A stretch of DNA of 55,563 nucleotides from assembly GCA_007693835.1 (NCBI GenBank), contig RECW01000136.1, forward strand, positions 1 to 55,563. Reading direction: 5' to 3'. The notes under the pieces were generated by a model. The model made no database searches and was not told where the DNA came from. It saw only the letters and a list, made by a program, of their open reading frames with translations. The position numbers were made by a program, and so were the translations under genes. This DNA comes from Paracoccaceae bacterium (GTDB lineage: Bacteria; Pseudomonadota; Alphaproteobacteria; Rhodobacterales; Rhodobacteraceae). Below are positions 48,050 through 55,563 of this stretch, piece after piece; the first letter of the stretch is position 1, and every line of letters begins with the position of its first letter.

Positions 48050-48919
48050 TCATGTCCGCCGCAGCGTCAGCGCCGTCCAGCCCGCGAGGCGAACCCGGTC
48101 TTCGAGCCGGAAGCCCCACGCGCGATAGACCGCTTCCGTCGCCGGCGCCTGCCGGTCGAGGATCCCGGACAGGATCACCCGCCCCCCCGGCGCCGCGCGC
48201 CGCGCCATGTCGGGCGCGAGGCGCGCCAGCGGCCGGGCGAGGATGTTCGCGAAGATCAGGTCGAACGGCGGCCCCTCGCGCAGCGCCGGCGTGCGGAAGC
48301 CCGGCGCGCAGGCGACGCGCACCAGCGGCCCCATGCGGTTGGCGCGGGCGTTGGCGCGCGCGGTCGCGGTCGCGACCGGGTCGATGTCGGACGCCGTCGC
48401 GGGGCGGCGCCACAGCTTCGCCGCCGCCATCGCCAGCACGCCCGTGCCGCAGCCGACGTCGGCGACGCGGCGCGGCGGCGTCATGCGCCGCGACAGGCGG
48501 TCGAGCGCGATCAGGCAGCCCTGCGTCGTCGCGTGATGGCCGGTGCCGAAGGCCATCGCCGCCTCGATGCGCAGCCCGATCAGGTGCGGCGAAATCCGGT
48601 CGGCGTCATGCTCGCCGTAGACGACGAAGCGGCCCGCGCGCACGGGCGAGAGCTCCCGGCGGACGGCGGCCACCCAATCCCGCTCCGGCAGCTTCGAGAC
48701 GACGAAAGGGCGCGCGCCCCAGGCGGCCGACAGCAAGTCGAGCGCCAGCCCGTCGGGCGGCGCCTGAAAATACCCGCCGACCTCCCAGAGGCCCGAGCCG
48801 TCCTCGATCTCGAACACGCCGACGCCGGTCGGCGCGGGCGAGAGCGCTTCGAGCGCGGCGCCGAGGGCTTCGGCGGCGGCGCGCTCGGGCGCGACGGCGA
48901 GGGCGGTCCAGGTGGGCAT
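48050..48919 (-). CDS. prmA: Ribosomal protein L11 methyltransferase
   Basis: PrmA (289 aa) methylates ribosomal protein uL11 with SAM. AFGTGHHATTQG and ADVGCGTGVLAMAA form the SAM-binding region, and FANILARPL is the NPPY-like catalytic motif. The N-terminal substrate-binding part (about 1-95) is present. The ATG is chosen for family length; the longer in-frame reading would only add a low-complexity tail. It is convergent with the DUF1127 gene. Confidence 0.94.
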   Translation of the reverse strand: MPTWTALAVAPERAAAEALGAALEALSPAPTGVGVFEIEDGSGLWEVGGYFQAPPDGLALDLLSAAWGARPFVVSKLPERDWVAAVRRELSPVRAGRFVVYGEHDADRISPHLIGLRIEAAMAFGTGHHATTQGCLIALDRLSRRMTPPRRVADVGCGTGVLAMAAAKLWRRPATASDIDPVATATARANARANRMGPLVRVACAPGFRTPALREGPPFDLIFANILARPLARLAPDMARRAAPGGRVILSGILDRQAPATEAVYRAWGFRLEDRVRLAGWTALTLRRT

Positions 48920-49092
48920 GGGCGTCTCCGGCGGGGATCGCCCTCGCTCTAGCCGCAGGCGCGGCCCGCGCCAAGCGCCGCAAGCGCAGCGGCGGCGGGC
49001 GCCGTCGCGCTCGGGCGCGAAACGCCTATAAAGGGCCTCCGGCGCGAATCGCGCCGCTCCGCCCGCACGCGACCGCCGAAAGGGACGCCGGC

Positions 49093-50277
49093 ATGTTCGA
49101 AACGCTCCAGACACCGCCGCCCGACAAGATCCTCGCCCTCTCCGCCGCCTTCCGCGCCGACCCGCGGACCGAGAAGCTCGATCTCGGCGTCGGCGTCTAC
49201 AAGGACGAGGCGGGCGAGACGGTCATCCTGAACACCGTCAAGACCGCGGAGCGGAGGCTGCTGGAGACGCAGACCACCAAGACCTATGTCAGCCCCGCCG
49301 GCGACGAGGGGTTCAACGCCGCGATGGCGAAGCTCGTCTTCGGCGACGCCGTCGAGCCCGCCCGTATCGCCGCCGTCCAGACGCCGGGCGGCACCGGCGC
49401 CTGCCGGATGCTCGCCGAACTGGTCGCGCGCGCCGAGCGCGGCGCCACCGTCTGGCTGCCGGAGCCCACCTGGCCCAACCATGCCGGCATCGTGCGGCAG
49501 GCGGGGCTCAGCTTCTCGACCTATCCCTACTTCGACCCCGAGACCCTCGGCGTCGACTGGAAGGGCATGCGGTCGGCCCTCTCGCACGCCGGTCCCGGCG
49601 ACGTCGTCCTGATCCATGGCTGCTGCCACAACCCGACCGGCGCCGACCTCACCGCCGCGCAATGGGGCGACCTGGCGGCGCTGGCGGCCGAGCGCGAATT
49701 CACGCCCTTCATCGACCTCGCCTACCAGGGCTTCGGCGAAGGGCTGGAGGCCGACGTCGCAGGCGTGCGCCTGATGGCGGCGGCCGTGCCCGAACTGTTG
49801 CTGGCCGCGTCGTGCTCGAAGAACTTCGCGCTCTACCGCGAACGGGTGGGCTGCGCGATGGCGCTCGCCGCGACGCCCGAGGCGGCGACGCTCGTGAAGG
49901 AGAGCATGAAGGCGCTGGCCCGCGTGAACCATTCGATGCCGCCGGACCATGGCGCGGCCGTCGTCCGCACCATCCTGGAGGATCCGACGCTGCGCGCCGA
50001 ATGGGAGGCTGAGGTCGCCGCCATGCGGGCGCGGGTGCTCGATCTGCGGGCGGCGCTGGCCGAAGGGCTGCGCGCCCGCCTGAACGACGACCGTTTCGAC
50101 TTTCTGCTCAGCCACAAGGGCATGTTCTCGCGCATCGGCGCCACGCCCGAGCAGGTCGAGCGGCTGCGGGAAGACCACGGCGTCTACATGGTGGGCGACG
50201 GGCGGATCAACGTCGCCGGCCTGAACAAGGCCGGCGTCGCGCGGCTCATCGAGGCGCTGGTCGCCGCGGGCGTCTGA
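49093..50277 (+). CDS. Aromatic/aspartate aminotransferase, class I
   Basis: The product (394 aa) is a class I PLP aminotransferase of the AspC/TyrB type. Lys243 in SCSKNFALYRERVG binds PLP. LDLGVGVYKDEAGE near the N-terminus, GCCHNPTGADLT and FSRIGATPEQVERL with the substrate-binding Arg region are typical. Its length agrees with tyrosine/aromatic aminotransferase. AAAGGGA precedes the ATG. It starts a plus-strand run with phaE 5 bases after its stop. Confidence 0.93.
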   Translation: MFETLQTPPPDKILALSAAFRADPRTEKLDLGVGVYKDEAGETVILNTVKTAERRLLETQTTKTYVSPAGDEGFNAAMAKLVFGDAVEPARIAAVQTPGGTGACRMLAELVARAERGATVWLPEPTWPNHAGIVRQAGLSFSTYPYFDPETLGVDWKGMRSALSHAGPGDVVLIHGCCHNPTGADLTAAQWGDLAALAAEREFTPFIDLAYQGFGEGLEADVAGVRLMAAAVPELLLAASCSKNFALYRERVGCAMALAATPEAATLVKESMKALARVNHSMPPDHGAAVVRTILEDPTLRAEWEAEVAAMRARVLDLRAALAEGLRARLNDDRFDFLLSHKGMFSRIGATPEQVERLREDHGVYMVGDGRINVAGLNKAGVARLIEALVAAGV

Positions 50278-50282
50278 GCCCC

Positions 50283-51029
50283 ATGCCCGGCGACGGCGAG
50301 CGGCCGCCGGGCGGCGGGGCCGCCTTCGAGCAATGGCTCGAAGGGTGGGCCCGCCTCGCCGCGGCGCAGGCCGCCGCCGCCGAAGCCCTCGCCGCCGACC
50401 CCGAGGAGGCCGAAGCCGACCGCCTGTGGCGCGCCGTCGAAGCGCAGTTCGCCCAGTGGCGCGCCGCGGCCCGCGCGGTCGGCGCGCGCGCGCACGGCCC
50501 CGAGGCCGCCGAGACGCTGGCGCGGTTCCTCGACCCCGGCGCGTGGCTGCTGGCGGGCTGCGACGAACTCGACCCGACGCTGACGCGGCTGGTCGCAGGC
50601 CCCGCGCCATCGGACCTCGGCGATTTCGGCCGCGCCGCGCTCGTCGCCGCGCCGGAATGGCCGGCGCTCCGCCGCGCCGCCGCCGGGCGCCGGACGGTGA
50701 TCGCGCGCGCCTGGCGCGAGGTCTTCGCGCGGCTTTCGGCCGAGCAGACCGCAGACCCCGCCCTCGCCTGGCCTGTGGCGGAGCGGCGCTGGCGCGCGGA
50801 GGCCGAAGCCGCGCTGGAAGCCCTGCTGCGCTCCGACGCTTTCGTGGCGGCGCAACGGCGGCTGGTGTCCGCCGCCCTCGCGCTCCGCGCGGCGGAGACG
50901 CGGCTCGTCGAGGCGTTCTGCGAAGCCCGCGCCCTGCCGACCCGCCGCGAGATCGACGACCTGCACCGCACCGTGACCGACCTGCGCCGTGAACTCCGCG
51001 CGCTCAAGCGCGACCTGGGGCGGGAATGA
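50283..51029 (+). CDS. phaE: PHA synthase subunit PhaE (class III)
   Basis: The product (248 aa) is consistent with PhaE, the accessory subunit of class III polyhydroxyalkanoate synthase. It is all helical and Ala/Arg/Glu-rich, with EAADRLWRAVEAQFAQWR-like turns in the first half and the late ERRWRAEAEAALEALLRSD and LPTRREIDDLHRTVTDLRRE coiled-coil segments. It is shorter than the roughly 350 aa type proteins. The ATGA overlap with phaC supports the pairing. The call rests largely on that context. Confidence 0.75.
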   Translation: MPGDGERPPGGGAAFEQWLEGWARLAAAQAAAAEALAADPEEAEADRLWRAVEAQFAQWRAAARAVGARAHGPEAAETLARFLDPGAWLLAGCDELDPTLTRLVAGPAPSDLGDFGRAALVAAPEWPALRRAAAGRRTVIARAWREVFARLSAEQTADPALAWPVAERRWRAEAEAALEALLRSDAFVAAQRRLVSAALALRAAETRLVEAFCEARALPTRREIDDLHRTVTDLRRELRALKRDLGRE

Positions 51030-52081
51030 CCGCCGGCCTCGACGCGCTCGACCGCGGCGCGGCGTTCTGGGCGGCGGCCGCGGCGCTCGCCCGCGCCCCG
51101 GCGGTCGAGATCGGCGAGACGCCCGCCGACCCGGTGTTCCGCCGCGACAAGACGGTGCTGCGCCGGTATCGCCCGATAGCGGCGGCGTCGGACCGCGCGC
51201 CGGTCGTCATCGTCCACGGCCTCGTCGGCCGGGCGACGATGACCGACCTCGACGCGGACCGCTCGCTGGTCCGCGCCCTGCTCGCGCGCGGCGTCGCGAC
51301 GCATGTCGTCGACTGGGGCCGCCCGAGCCGCGCCGACCGCTTCCTGCGTTTCGAGGATTTCGTCTGCGACCACCTCGCCGCCGTCGTCGCGGCGGTGACG
51401 CGCGCCGAGGGCCGGCGGCCCGCGCTGTTCGGCATCTGCCAAGGCGGGATCTTCGCCCTTTGCCTCGGCGCGCTCGCGCCCGGGGCGGCGGCGGGCCTCG
51501 CGCTCGCGGTGACGCCGGTGGACTTCGACGCGGACGCCGACGCGCCGCTGGTCCGCTGGGCGCGGGCCTTCGGGGCGGCGGAGGTCGAGCGCCTGATCGA
51601 CGCCTTCGGCTATCTGCCCGGCGGCGTGATGGGCGCCGTGTTCCAGGCCCTGACGCCCGCGAAGACGTCGCGCAAATACACGCTCGACCTGCTCGACGTC
51701 GCGCGCGATCCCGGCCGCCTCGCCCTCTTCCTGCGCATGGAGCGCTGGCTGGCCGACCGGCCGGACCATCCGGGCGAGGCGGCGAAGCAACTCGTGATCG
51801 AGCTCTACCAGCGCAACGCGCTGGCGCGGGGCGCCTTCCGGCTGGACGGGGCGCCCGTGCGGCTCTCGGACATCCGGGCGCCTGTCCTCGCCCTCTACGG
51901 CCTGCGCGACCACATCGCGCCGCCCGCCTGCTGCCGCGCGCTCGGGCCGCTGCTCGACCCCGCGACGCCCTACGCCGAGCAGGGGCTCGACGCCGGGCAC
52001 ATCGGCGTCTTCGTCAGCGGCCGGGCGCGCCGGGCGCTGGCCGCCGCCCTGCTCGACTGGCTCGCGACCCTCGGAGACTGA
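51026..52081 (+). CDS. phaC: PHA synthase subunit PhaC (class III)
   Basis: The product (351 aa) is an alpha/beta-hydrolase PHA synthase of class III size. The catalytic Cys138 lies in the lipase-like box FGICQGGIF, with Asp295 in YGLRDHIAPP and His325 in AGHIGVFVSG. It polymerises 3-hydroxyacyl-CoA into storage granules together with PhaE. Most Rhodobacterales use the longer single-subunit class I PhaC. No phasin, thiolase or reductase genes lie in the window. It is coupled to phaE by ATGA. Confidence 0.88.
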   Translation: MTAGLDALDRGAAFWAAAAALARAPAVEIGETPADPVFRRDKTVLRRYRPIAAASDRAPVVIVHGLVGRATMTDLDADRSLVRALLARGVATHVVDWGRPSRADRFLRFEDFVCDHLAAVVAAVTRAEGRRPALFGICQGGIFALCLGALAPGAAAGLALAVTPVDFDADADAPLVRWARAFGAAEVERLIDAFGYLPGGVMGAVFQALTPAKTSRKYTLDLLDVARDPGRLALFLRMERWLADRPDHPGEAAKQLVIELYQRNALARGAFRLDGAPVRLSDIRAPVLALYGLRDHIAPPACCRALGPLLDPATPYAEQGLDAGHIGVFVSGRARRALAAALLDWLATLGD

Positions 52082-52082
52082 C

Positions 52083-52847
52083 ATGCCGCGCTTCGCCGCC
52101 AACCTCTCGTTCCTGTTCACCGAACGCCCGTTCGCCGAGCGCTTCGGCGCCGCGGCCGAAGCCGGGTTCGAGGCGGTGGAGTGCCTGTTTCCCTACGAGC
52201 AGGCGGCCGAGACCACCGCGGCGCTGCTGCGCGCGCACGATCTGACGCTCGCGCTGTTCAACGCCCCGCCGGGCGACTGGGCGGCGGGCGAGCGCGGCCT
52301 TGCGGCCTTGCCCGGCGACGAAGACCGTTTCACCGCCGCTGTCGCCGAGGCCCGCGCCTACGCGGCCGTCGCGCGACCCGGGCGCATCCACCTGATGGCG
52401 GGGCTGGCGGAAGGCCTTGACGCGCGGGCGACCTACGTCGCCAACCTCCGCGGCGCCTGCGCCGCGGCGCCCGACCTCGCCTTCACCGTGGAGCCCATCA
52501 ACGGCCGCGACATGCCCGGCTATCACCTCCGCCGCCTCGCCGACGCGCTGGATGTGATCGAGGCGGTCGGCGCGCCGAATCTCTCGCTCCAGCTCGACCT
52601 CTACCACCGCCAGATCGAGGAGGGCGACGTCACCCGCGCGATCGAAGCCGCCGCGCCGGTGCTCGGCCACGTGCAGGTCGCCGGGGTCCCCGACCGGAAC
52701 GAGCCGGACGGCGGCGAACTCGCCTTCGGCCGCCTGATGGACGCGCTCGACCGTGTGGGCTTCGCGGGCTTCGTCGGCTGCGAATACCGCCCCGCCGGCC
52801 GCACCGAGGACGGCCTCGGCTGGTTCGCGCCCTTCCGCCGGCGCTGA
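52083..52847 (+). CDS. Hydroxypyruvate isomerase family protein
   Basis: The product (254 aa) is a TIM-barrel sugar isomerase of the Hyi/OtnI group. FAANLSFLFTERPFAERF is the usual start. FTVEPINGRDMPGY and LQLDLYHRQIEEGD supply metal ligands, and HVQVAGVPDRNEPD with the terminal GCEYRPAG complete the site. Known members interconvert hydroxypyruvate and tartronate semialdehyde, or act on 2-oxotetronate. It begins 1 base after phaC, so it is likely in the same transcript. Confidence 0.9.
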   Translation: MPRFAANLSFLFTERPFAERFGAAAEAGFEAVECLFPYEQAAETTAALLRAHDLTLALFNAPPGDWAAGERGLAALPGDEDRFTAAVAEARAYAAVARPGRIHLMAGLAEGLDARATYVANLRGACAAAPDLAFTVEPINGRDMPGYHLRRLADALDVIEAVGAPNLSLQLDLYHRQIEEGDVTRAIEAAAPVLGHVQVAGVPDRNEPDGGELAFGRLMDALDRVGFAGFVGCEYRPAGRTEDGLGWFAPFRRR

Positions 52848-52909
52848 CGCCGGACTCGCCTTTCGCCCCGCGCGGCCCGATCCTCGCCCCGACGACTCGG
52901 GAGGCGACC

Positions 52910-55306
52910 ATGGACGCGGAGAAGGCGGCGCGGCTGCGCGAGATCGAAAGACGGCTGCTCTGGCTCGCCTGCTGGACCATCCACAACGCGAACCACCTGC
53001 GCGAGAAGGACCGGGTGAAGGTGGGCGGGCATCAGGCCTCGTCGGCCTCGATGGTCTCGATCATGACCGCCCTCTACTTCCATGCGCTGCGGCCCGAAGA
53101 CCGGGTGGCGGTGAAGCCCCACGCCGGCCCCGTGTTCCACGCCATCCAGTATCTGATGGGGAACCAGACCCGCGAGAAGCTGGAGGCGTTCCGCGGCTGG
53201 GGCGGCGCGCAGTCCTACCCCTCGCGCACCAAGGACGTCGACGACGTGGATTTCTCCACCGGCTCCGTCGGCCTCGGCGTCGCGATCACCGCCTTCGCGG
53301 CGCTGGTGCAGGACTATCTCGCGGCGAAGCCGTGGGCCGCCAGGCGTCCGCTCGGGCGGATGGTCGCGCTGGTCGGCGACGCGGAGCTCGACGAGGGCAA
53401 CGTCTACGAGTGCCTGCAGGAAGGCTGGAAGCACGACCTGCGCAACGTCTGGTGGGTGATCGACTACAACCGCCAGTCGCTCGACGGCGTGGTGCGCGAG
53501 GGGTTGTGGCGGCGCGTCGAGGCGGTGTTCGAGGCGTTCGGCTGGGACGTGGTGCGGCTGAAATACGGCGCCCTGCAACGCGCCGCCTTCGCCGAGCCCG
53601 GCGGCGAGCGGCTGAAGGCGTGGATCGACGCCTGCCCGAACGACGACTACTCGGCCCTCGTCTACCAGGGCGGGGCGGCGTGGCGGAGACGCCTGATGGA
53701 CGACATCGCCGACCAGGGCGCGGCGACGGCGCTGCTGGAGCGCCGCTCGGACGCGGAGCTTGCGCGACTGATGGAGAACCTCGGCGGCCATTGCGTCGAG
53801 ACGCTGGCGGACGCCTTCGACGCCGTGACCCACGACCGCCCGACCGTGTTCCTCGCCTACACGGTGAAGGGCTGGGGCACGCCGCTGGCCGGCCACAAGG
53901 ACAACCATTCGGGGCTGATGACGCCGGCGCAGATGGCGGAGTTCCAGCGCGCGATGGGGGTGCCGGACGGGGCGGAATGGGCGCCGCTTGCGGGCGTGGA
54001 CGACGCGGAGGGGCTGCGCGCCTTCCTCGACCGCGCGCCGTTCTTCGCGGCGGGGCGACGGCGCTTCGCGGCCGCGCGGGTGGCGACGCCGGGGCCCGTG
54101 GCGCTGGAGGAGACCGAGATCTCGACGCAGGCCGCCTTCGGCAAGATCCTCGACGCGCTGGCCCGCGACGAGAGCCCGCTCGCCGAGCGCATCGTGACCA
54201 CCGCGCCCGACGTCACCGTCTCGACCAACCTCGGCGCCTGGGTGAACCGCCGCGGCCTGTTCGCCCGTGACGCCCGCGCGGACGTGTTCCGCGAGGCGCG
54301 CATCCCGTCGGCGCAGAAATGGCGGTTCGACCGCCAGGGCCAGCACGTCGAGCTCGGCATCGCGGAGATGAACCTGTTCCTGCTGCTCGGGGCGGCGGGG
54401 CTGTCGCATTCGCTGTTCGGCGAACGGCTGCTGCCGGTGGGGACGGTCTACGACCCCTTCGTCGCCCGCGGCCTCGATGCGCTGAACTACGCCTGTTATC
54501 AGGACGCGCGGTTCATGATCGTCGGCACGCCGTCCGGCGTCACGCTGGCGCCGGAGGGCGGCGCGCACCAGTCGATCGGCGCGCCGCTGATCGGCATGAG
54601 CCAGGACGGGCTGGCGAGCTTCGAGCCCGCCTTCGCCGACGAGACCGCGCTGATCATGGACTGGGCCTTCGACTACATGCAGCGCGACGGCGAAGGCGAC
54701 CCCCGGTTTCTGGAGGACCATGAGCGGACCTGGCTGCGCGACGAAACCGGCGGCTCGGTCTACCTCCGCCTCTCCACCCTGCCTCTGGAGCAACCGAGGC
54801 GGCGGCTGGCGGGCGCGTCGGCGCAGGGCGTGATCGACGGCGCCTACTGGCTGCGCGAGCCGGGCCCCAACGCGGAAGTCGTGATCGCCTATCAGGGCGT
54901 CGTCGCGCCCCACGCCATCGAGGCGGCGGGGCGCCTCGGCGAGGACCGGCGCGACGTCGGCGTTCTGGCGGTGACGTCGGCGGACCGCCTGAACGCCGGG
55001 TGGACGGCGGCGCAGCGCGCCCGGCGCCGCGGGCTGTCGGGCGCCCTCGCCCATGTCGAGCGGCTCCTCGCCCCCCTTCCCCGCCACTGCACGCTGATCA
55101 CGGTGATCGACGGCCATCCCGCGACGCTGGCGTGGCTCGGCGCGGTCGAGGGCCACCGGACGATCGCGCTCGGCGTCGAGCATTTCGGCCAGACCGGCCG
55201 CGTTTCGGAGCTGCACCGCCACTTCGGGGTCGATGCCGACGCCATCGTGGGCGCGGCGGCGAGCGTTTCGCGCGGACGGCCGGTTCGGCATCTCAAGGCG
55301 CTTTGA
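52910..55306 (+). CDS. AceE-like thiamine diphosphate enzyme (transketolase superfamily)
   Basis: The product (798 aa) resembles homodimeric pyruvate dehydrogenase E1 (AceE) but is shorter than the roughly 890 aa enzyme. GGHQASSASMVSIMTALYFH near residue 40, GDAELDEGNVYE and DYNRQSLDGVV form the ThDP motif (GD-x~28-N), GIAEMNLFLLLG holds the catalytic Glu, and the C-terminal transketolase domain (SADRLNAGW) is present. No E2 or E3 gene is adjacent. It could be a transketolase-like or 2-oxoacid enzyme acting without an E2. GGGAGG precedes the ATG, and 62 bases separate it from the isomerase gene. Confidence 0.82.
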   Translation: MDAEKAARLREIERRLLWLACWTIHNANHLREKDRVKVGGHQASSASMVSIMTALYFHALRPEDRVAVKPHAGPVFHAIQYLMGNQTREKLEAFRGWGGAQSYPSRTKDVDDVDFSTGSVGLGVAITAFAALVQDYLAAKPWAARRPLGRMVALVGDAELDEGNVYECLQEGWKHDLRNVWWVIDYNRQSLDGVVREGLWRRVEAVFEAFGWDVVRLKYGALQRAAFAEPGGERLKAWIDACPNDDYSALVYQGGAAWRRRLMDDIADQGAATALLERRSDAELARLMENLGGHCVETLADAFDAVTHDRPTVFLAYTVKGWGTPLAGHKDNHSGLMTPAQMAEFQRAMGVPDGAEWAPLAGVDDAEGLRAFLDRAPFFAAGRRRFAAARVATPGPVALEETEISTQAAFGKILDALARDESPLAERIVTTAPDVTVSTNLGAWVNRRGLFARDARADVFREARIPSAQKWRFDRQGQHVELGIAEMNLFLLLGAAGLSHSLFGERLLPVGTVYDPFVARGLDALNYACYQDARFMIVGTPSGVTLAPEGGAHQSIGAPLIGMSQDGLASFEPAFADETALIMDWAFDYMQRDGEGDPRFLEDHERTWLRDETGGSVYLRLSTLPLEQPRRRLAGASAQGVIDGAYWLREPGPNAEVVIAYQGVVAPHAIEAAGRLGEDRRDVGVLAVTSADRLNAGWTAAQRARRRGLSGALAHVERLLAPLPRHCTLITVIDGHPATLAWLGAVEGHRTIALGVEHFGQTGRVSELHRHFGVDADAIVGAAASVSRGRPVRHLKAL

Positions 55307-55339
55307 CCGCACCGGCTTCGCCCAATATCTGGGCGCCAG

Positions 55340-55356
55340 CGAAGCGCAGCGCTTCG
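55340..55356. repeat. Short inverted repeat after the AceE-like gene
   Basis: CGAAGCGC and GCGCTTCG flank a single A, giving a 6-base-pair stem with a 5-base loop, 34 bases after the stop of the AceE-like gene. There is no T-run, so it is at best a weak terminator or a stability element. The rest of 55307-55448 shows nothing I can name. Confidence 0.3.
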
Positions 55357-55448
55357 GGCGCGGCGTCTGCTGCGAAAGAGCCGTCGCGGCGGTCGCCCCT
55401 GCAGGCGCGCGAGACCGCGAAGGATGATGGCGACCGCGTCGAGCGCCG

Positions 55449-55477
55449 TTGACAACCTCGCTCCCGCGACTTACCCA
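55449..55477 (+). promoter_or_regulatory. Candidate tRNA-Arg promoter
   Basis: TTGACA (55449-55454) matches the -35 consensus and is 17 bases from TACCCA (55472-55477), placing the start point just before the tRNA 5' end at 55487. The -10 is weak, as in many GC-rich alphaproteobacterial promoters. Confidence 0.5.
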
Positions 55478-55486
55478 CCGCCGCAC

Positions 55487-55563
55487 GCACCGGTAGCTCA
55501 GCTGGATAGAGCACCAGACTACGAATCTGGGGGTCAGGGGTTCGAATCCTCTCCGGTGCGCCA
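55487..55563 (+). tRNA. tRNA-Arg (anticodon ACG)
   Basis: A complete 77-base cloverleaf. The acceptor stem GCACCGG pairs with CCGGTGC, the discriminator is G, and CCA is encoded. The D loop has AGCTCAGCTGGATAGAGC, the anticodon stem CCAGA/TCTGG encloses CTACGAA with ACG at 55521-55523, and the T arm has GGTTCGAATCC. ACG is read as ICG after A-to-I editing and decodes CGU/CGC/CGA. It ends exactly at the window edge. Confidence 0.97.

Noticed and set aside
52601-55486. Long minus-strand open frame opposite the AceE-like gene
   Set aside because: Shadow frame; the plus strand has ThDP motifs, a good ribosome site and normal composition.

Overview
The window is a very GC-rich (about 70% or more), gene-dense chromosomal segment from an alphaproteobacterium, most likely the order Rhodobacterales. 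The evidence is the conserved block bamE-like / yceD-rpmF-plsX-fabH-ihfA-merR, the acyl-CoA thioesterase-hemF pair, ycjX with a DUF697 partner, hisC-tyrA and dapD-dapE arrangements, and a VPLPA-like C-terminal sorting tail. I cannot name the species. No insertion sequence, integrase, CRISPR array, rRNA or replication origin is visible. There is one tRNA, complete at the right edge. No stretch longer than 300 bases lacks a gene; the longest gap is about 280 bases, before the DUF1127 gene.

Layout: 1-3.0 kb holds a YceI periplasmic protein, an N-formylglutamate amidohydrolase homologue and a tight cluster of three unrecognised small membrane-anchored proteins. 3.0-7.5 kb is the bamE / yceD-rpmF-plsX-fabH-ihfA-merR block, which joins outer-membrane assembly, ribosome, phospholipid and fatty-acid initiation genes. 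7.5-13 kb has a thioesterase, hemF, DUF4389, a DUF305 metal-related pair, and ycjX with its DUF697 partner. 13-20.3 kb has ileS, an exported protein with a PEP-CTERM-like tail, a close homologue of mesaconyl-CoA C1-C4 CoA transferase and a BTAD-type regulator. 20.3-28.4 kb (minus strand) is one nucleoside uptake and salvage operon: two ABC permeases, cdd, purine nucleoside phosphorylase, deoC, deoA, deoB, a PhyH-type dioxygenase and upp. 28.5-35.5 kb has parC, a SleB-type hydrolase, tyrA, hisC, dapE and dapD.

35.5-43 kb has a LOG protein, DUF1223, a lipid A-type acyltransferase, MATE and EamA transporters, a cobalt-type nitrile hydratase (or thiocyanate hydrolase) with a split beta chain, and two tandem DUF4399 exported proteins. 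43-55.6 kb has moaA, an FAD monooxygenase, ruvCAB, a DUF1127 protein, prmA, an aromatic/aspartate aminotransferase, a class III PHA synthase pair (phaE-phaC), a hydroxypyruvate isomerase homologue, a stand-alone AceE-like thiamine enzyme and tRNA-Arg(ACG).

Translation is strongly coupled. Sixteen junctions are 4-base start/stop overlaps (ATGA, GTGA or TTGA), and three of them force TTG starts. The most unusual items are the split nitrile hydratase set, the dioxygenase inside the deo operon, the mesaconyl-CoA transferase homologue next to an orphan BTAD regulator, the class III PHA synthase, the E2-less AceE-like enzyme, and the duplicated small membrane proteins at 1.75-3.0 kb.
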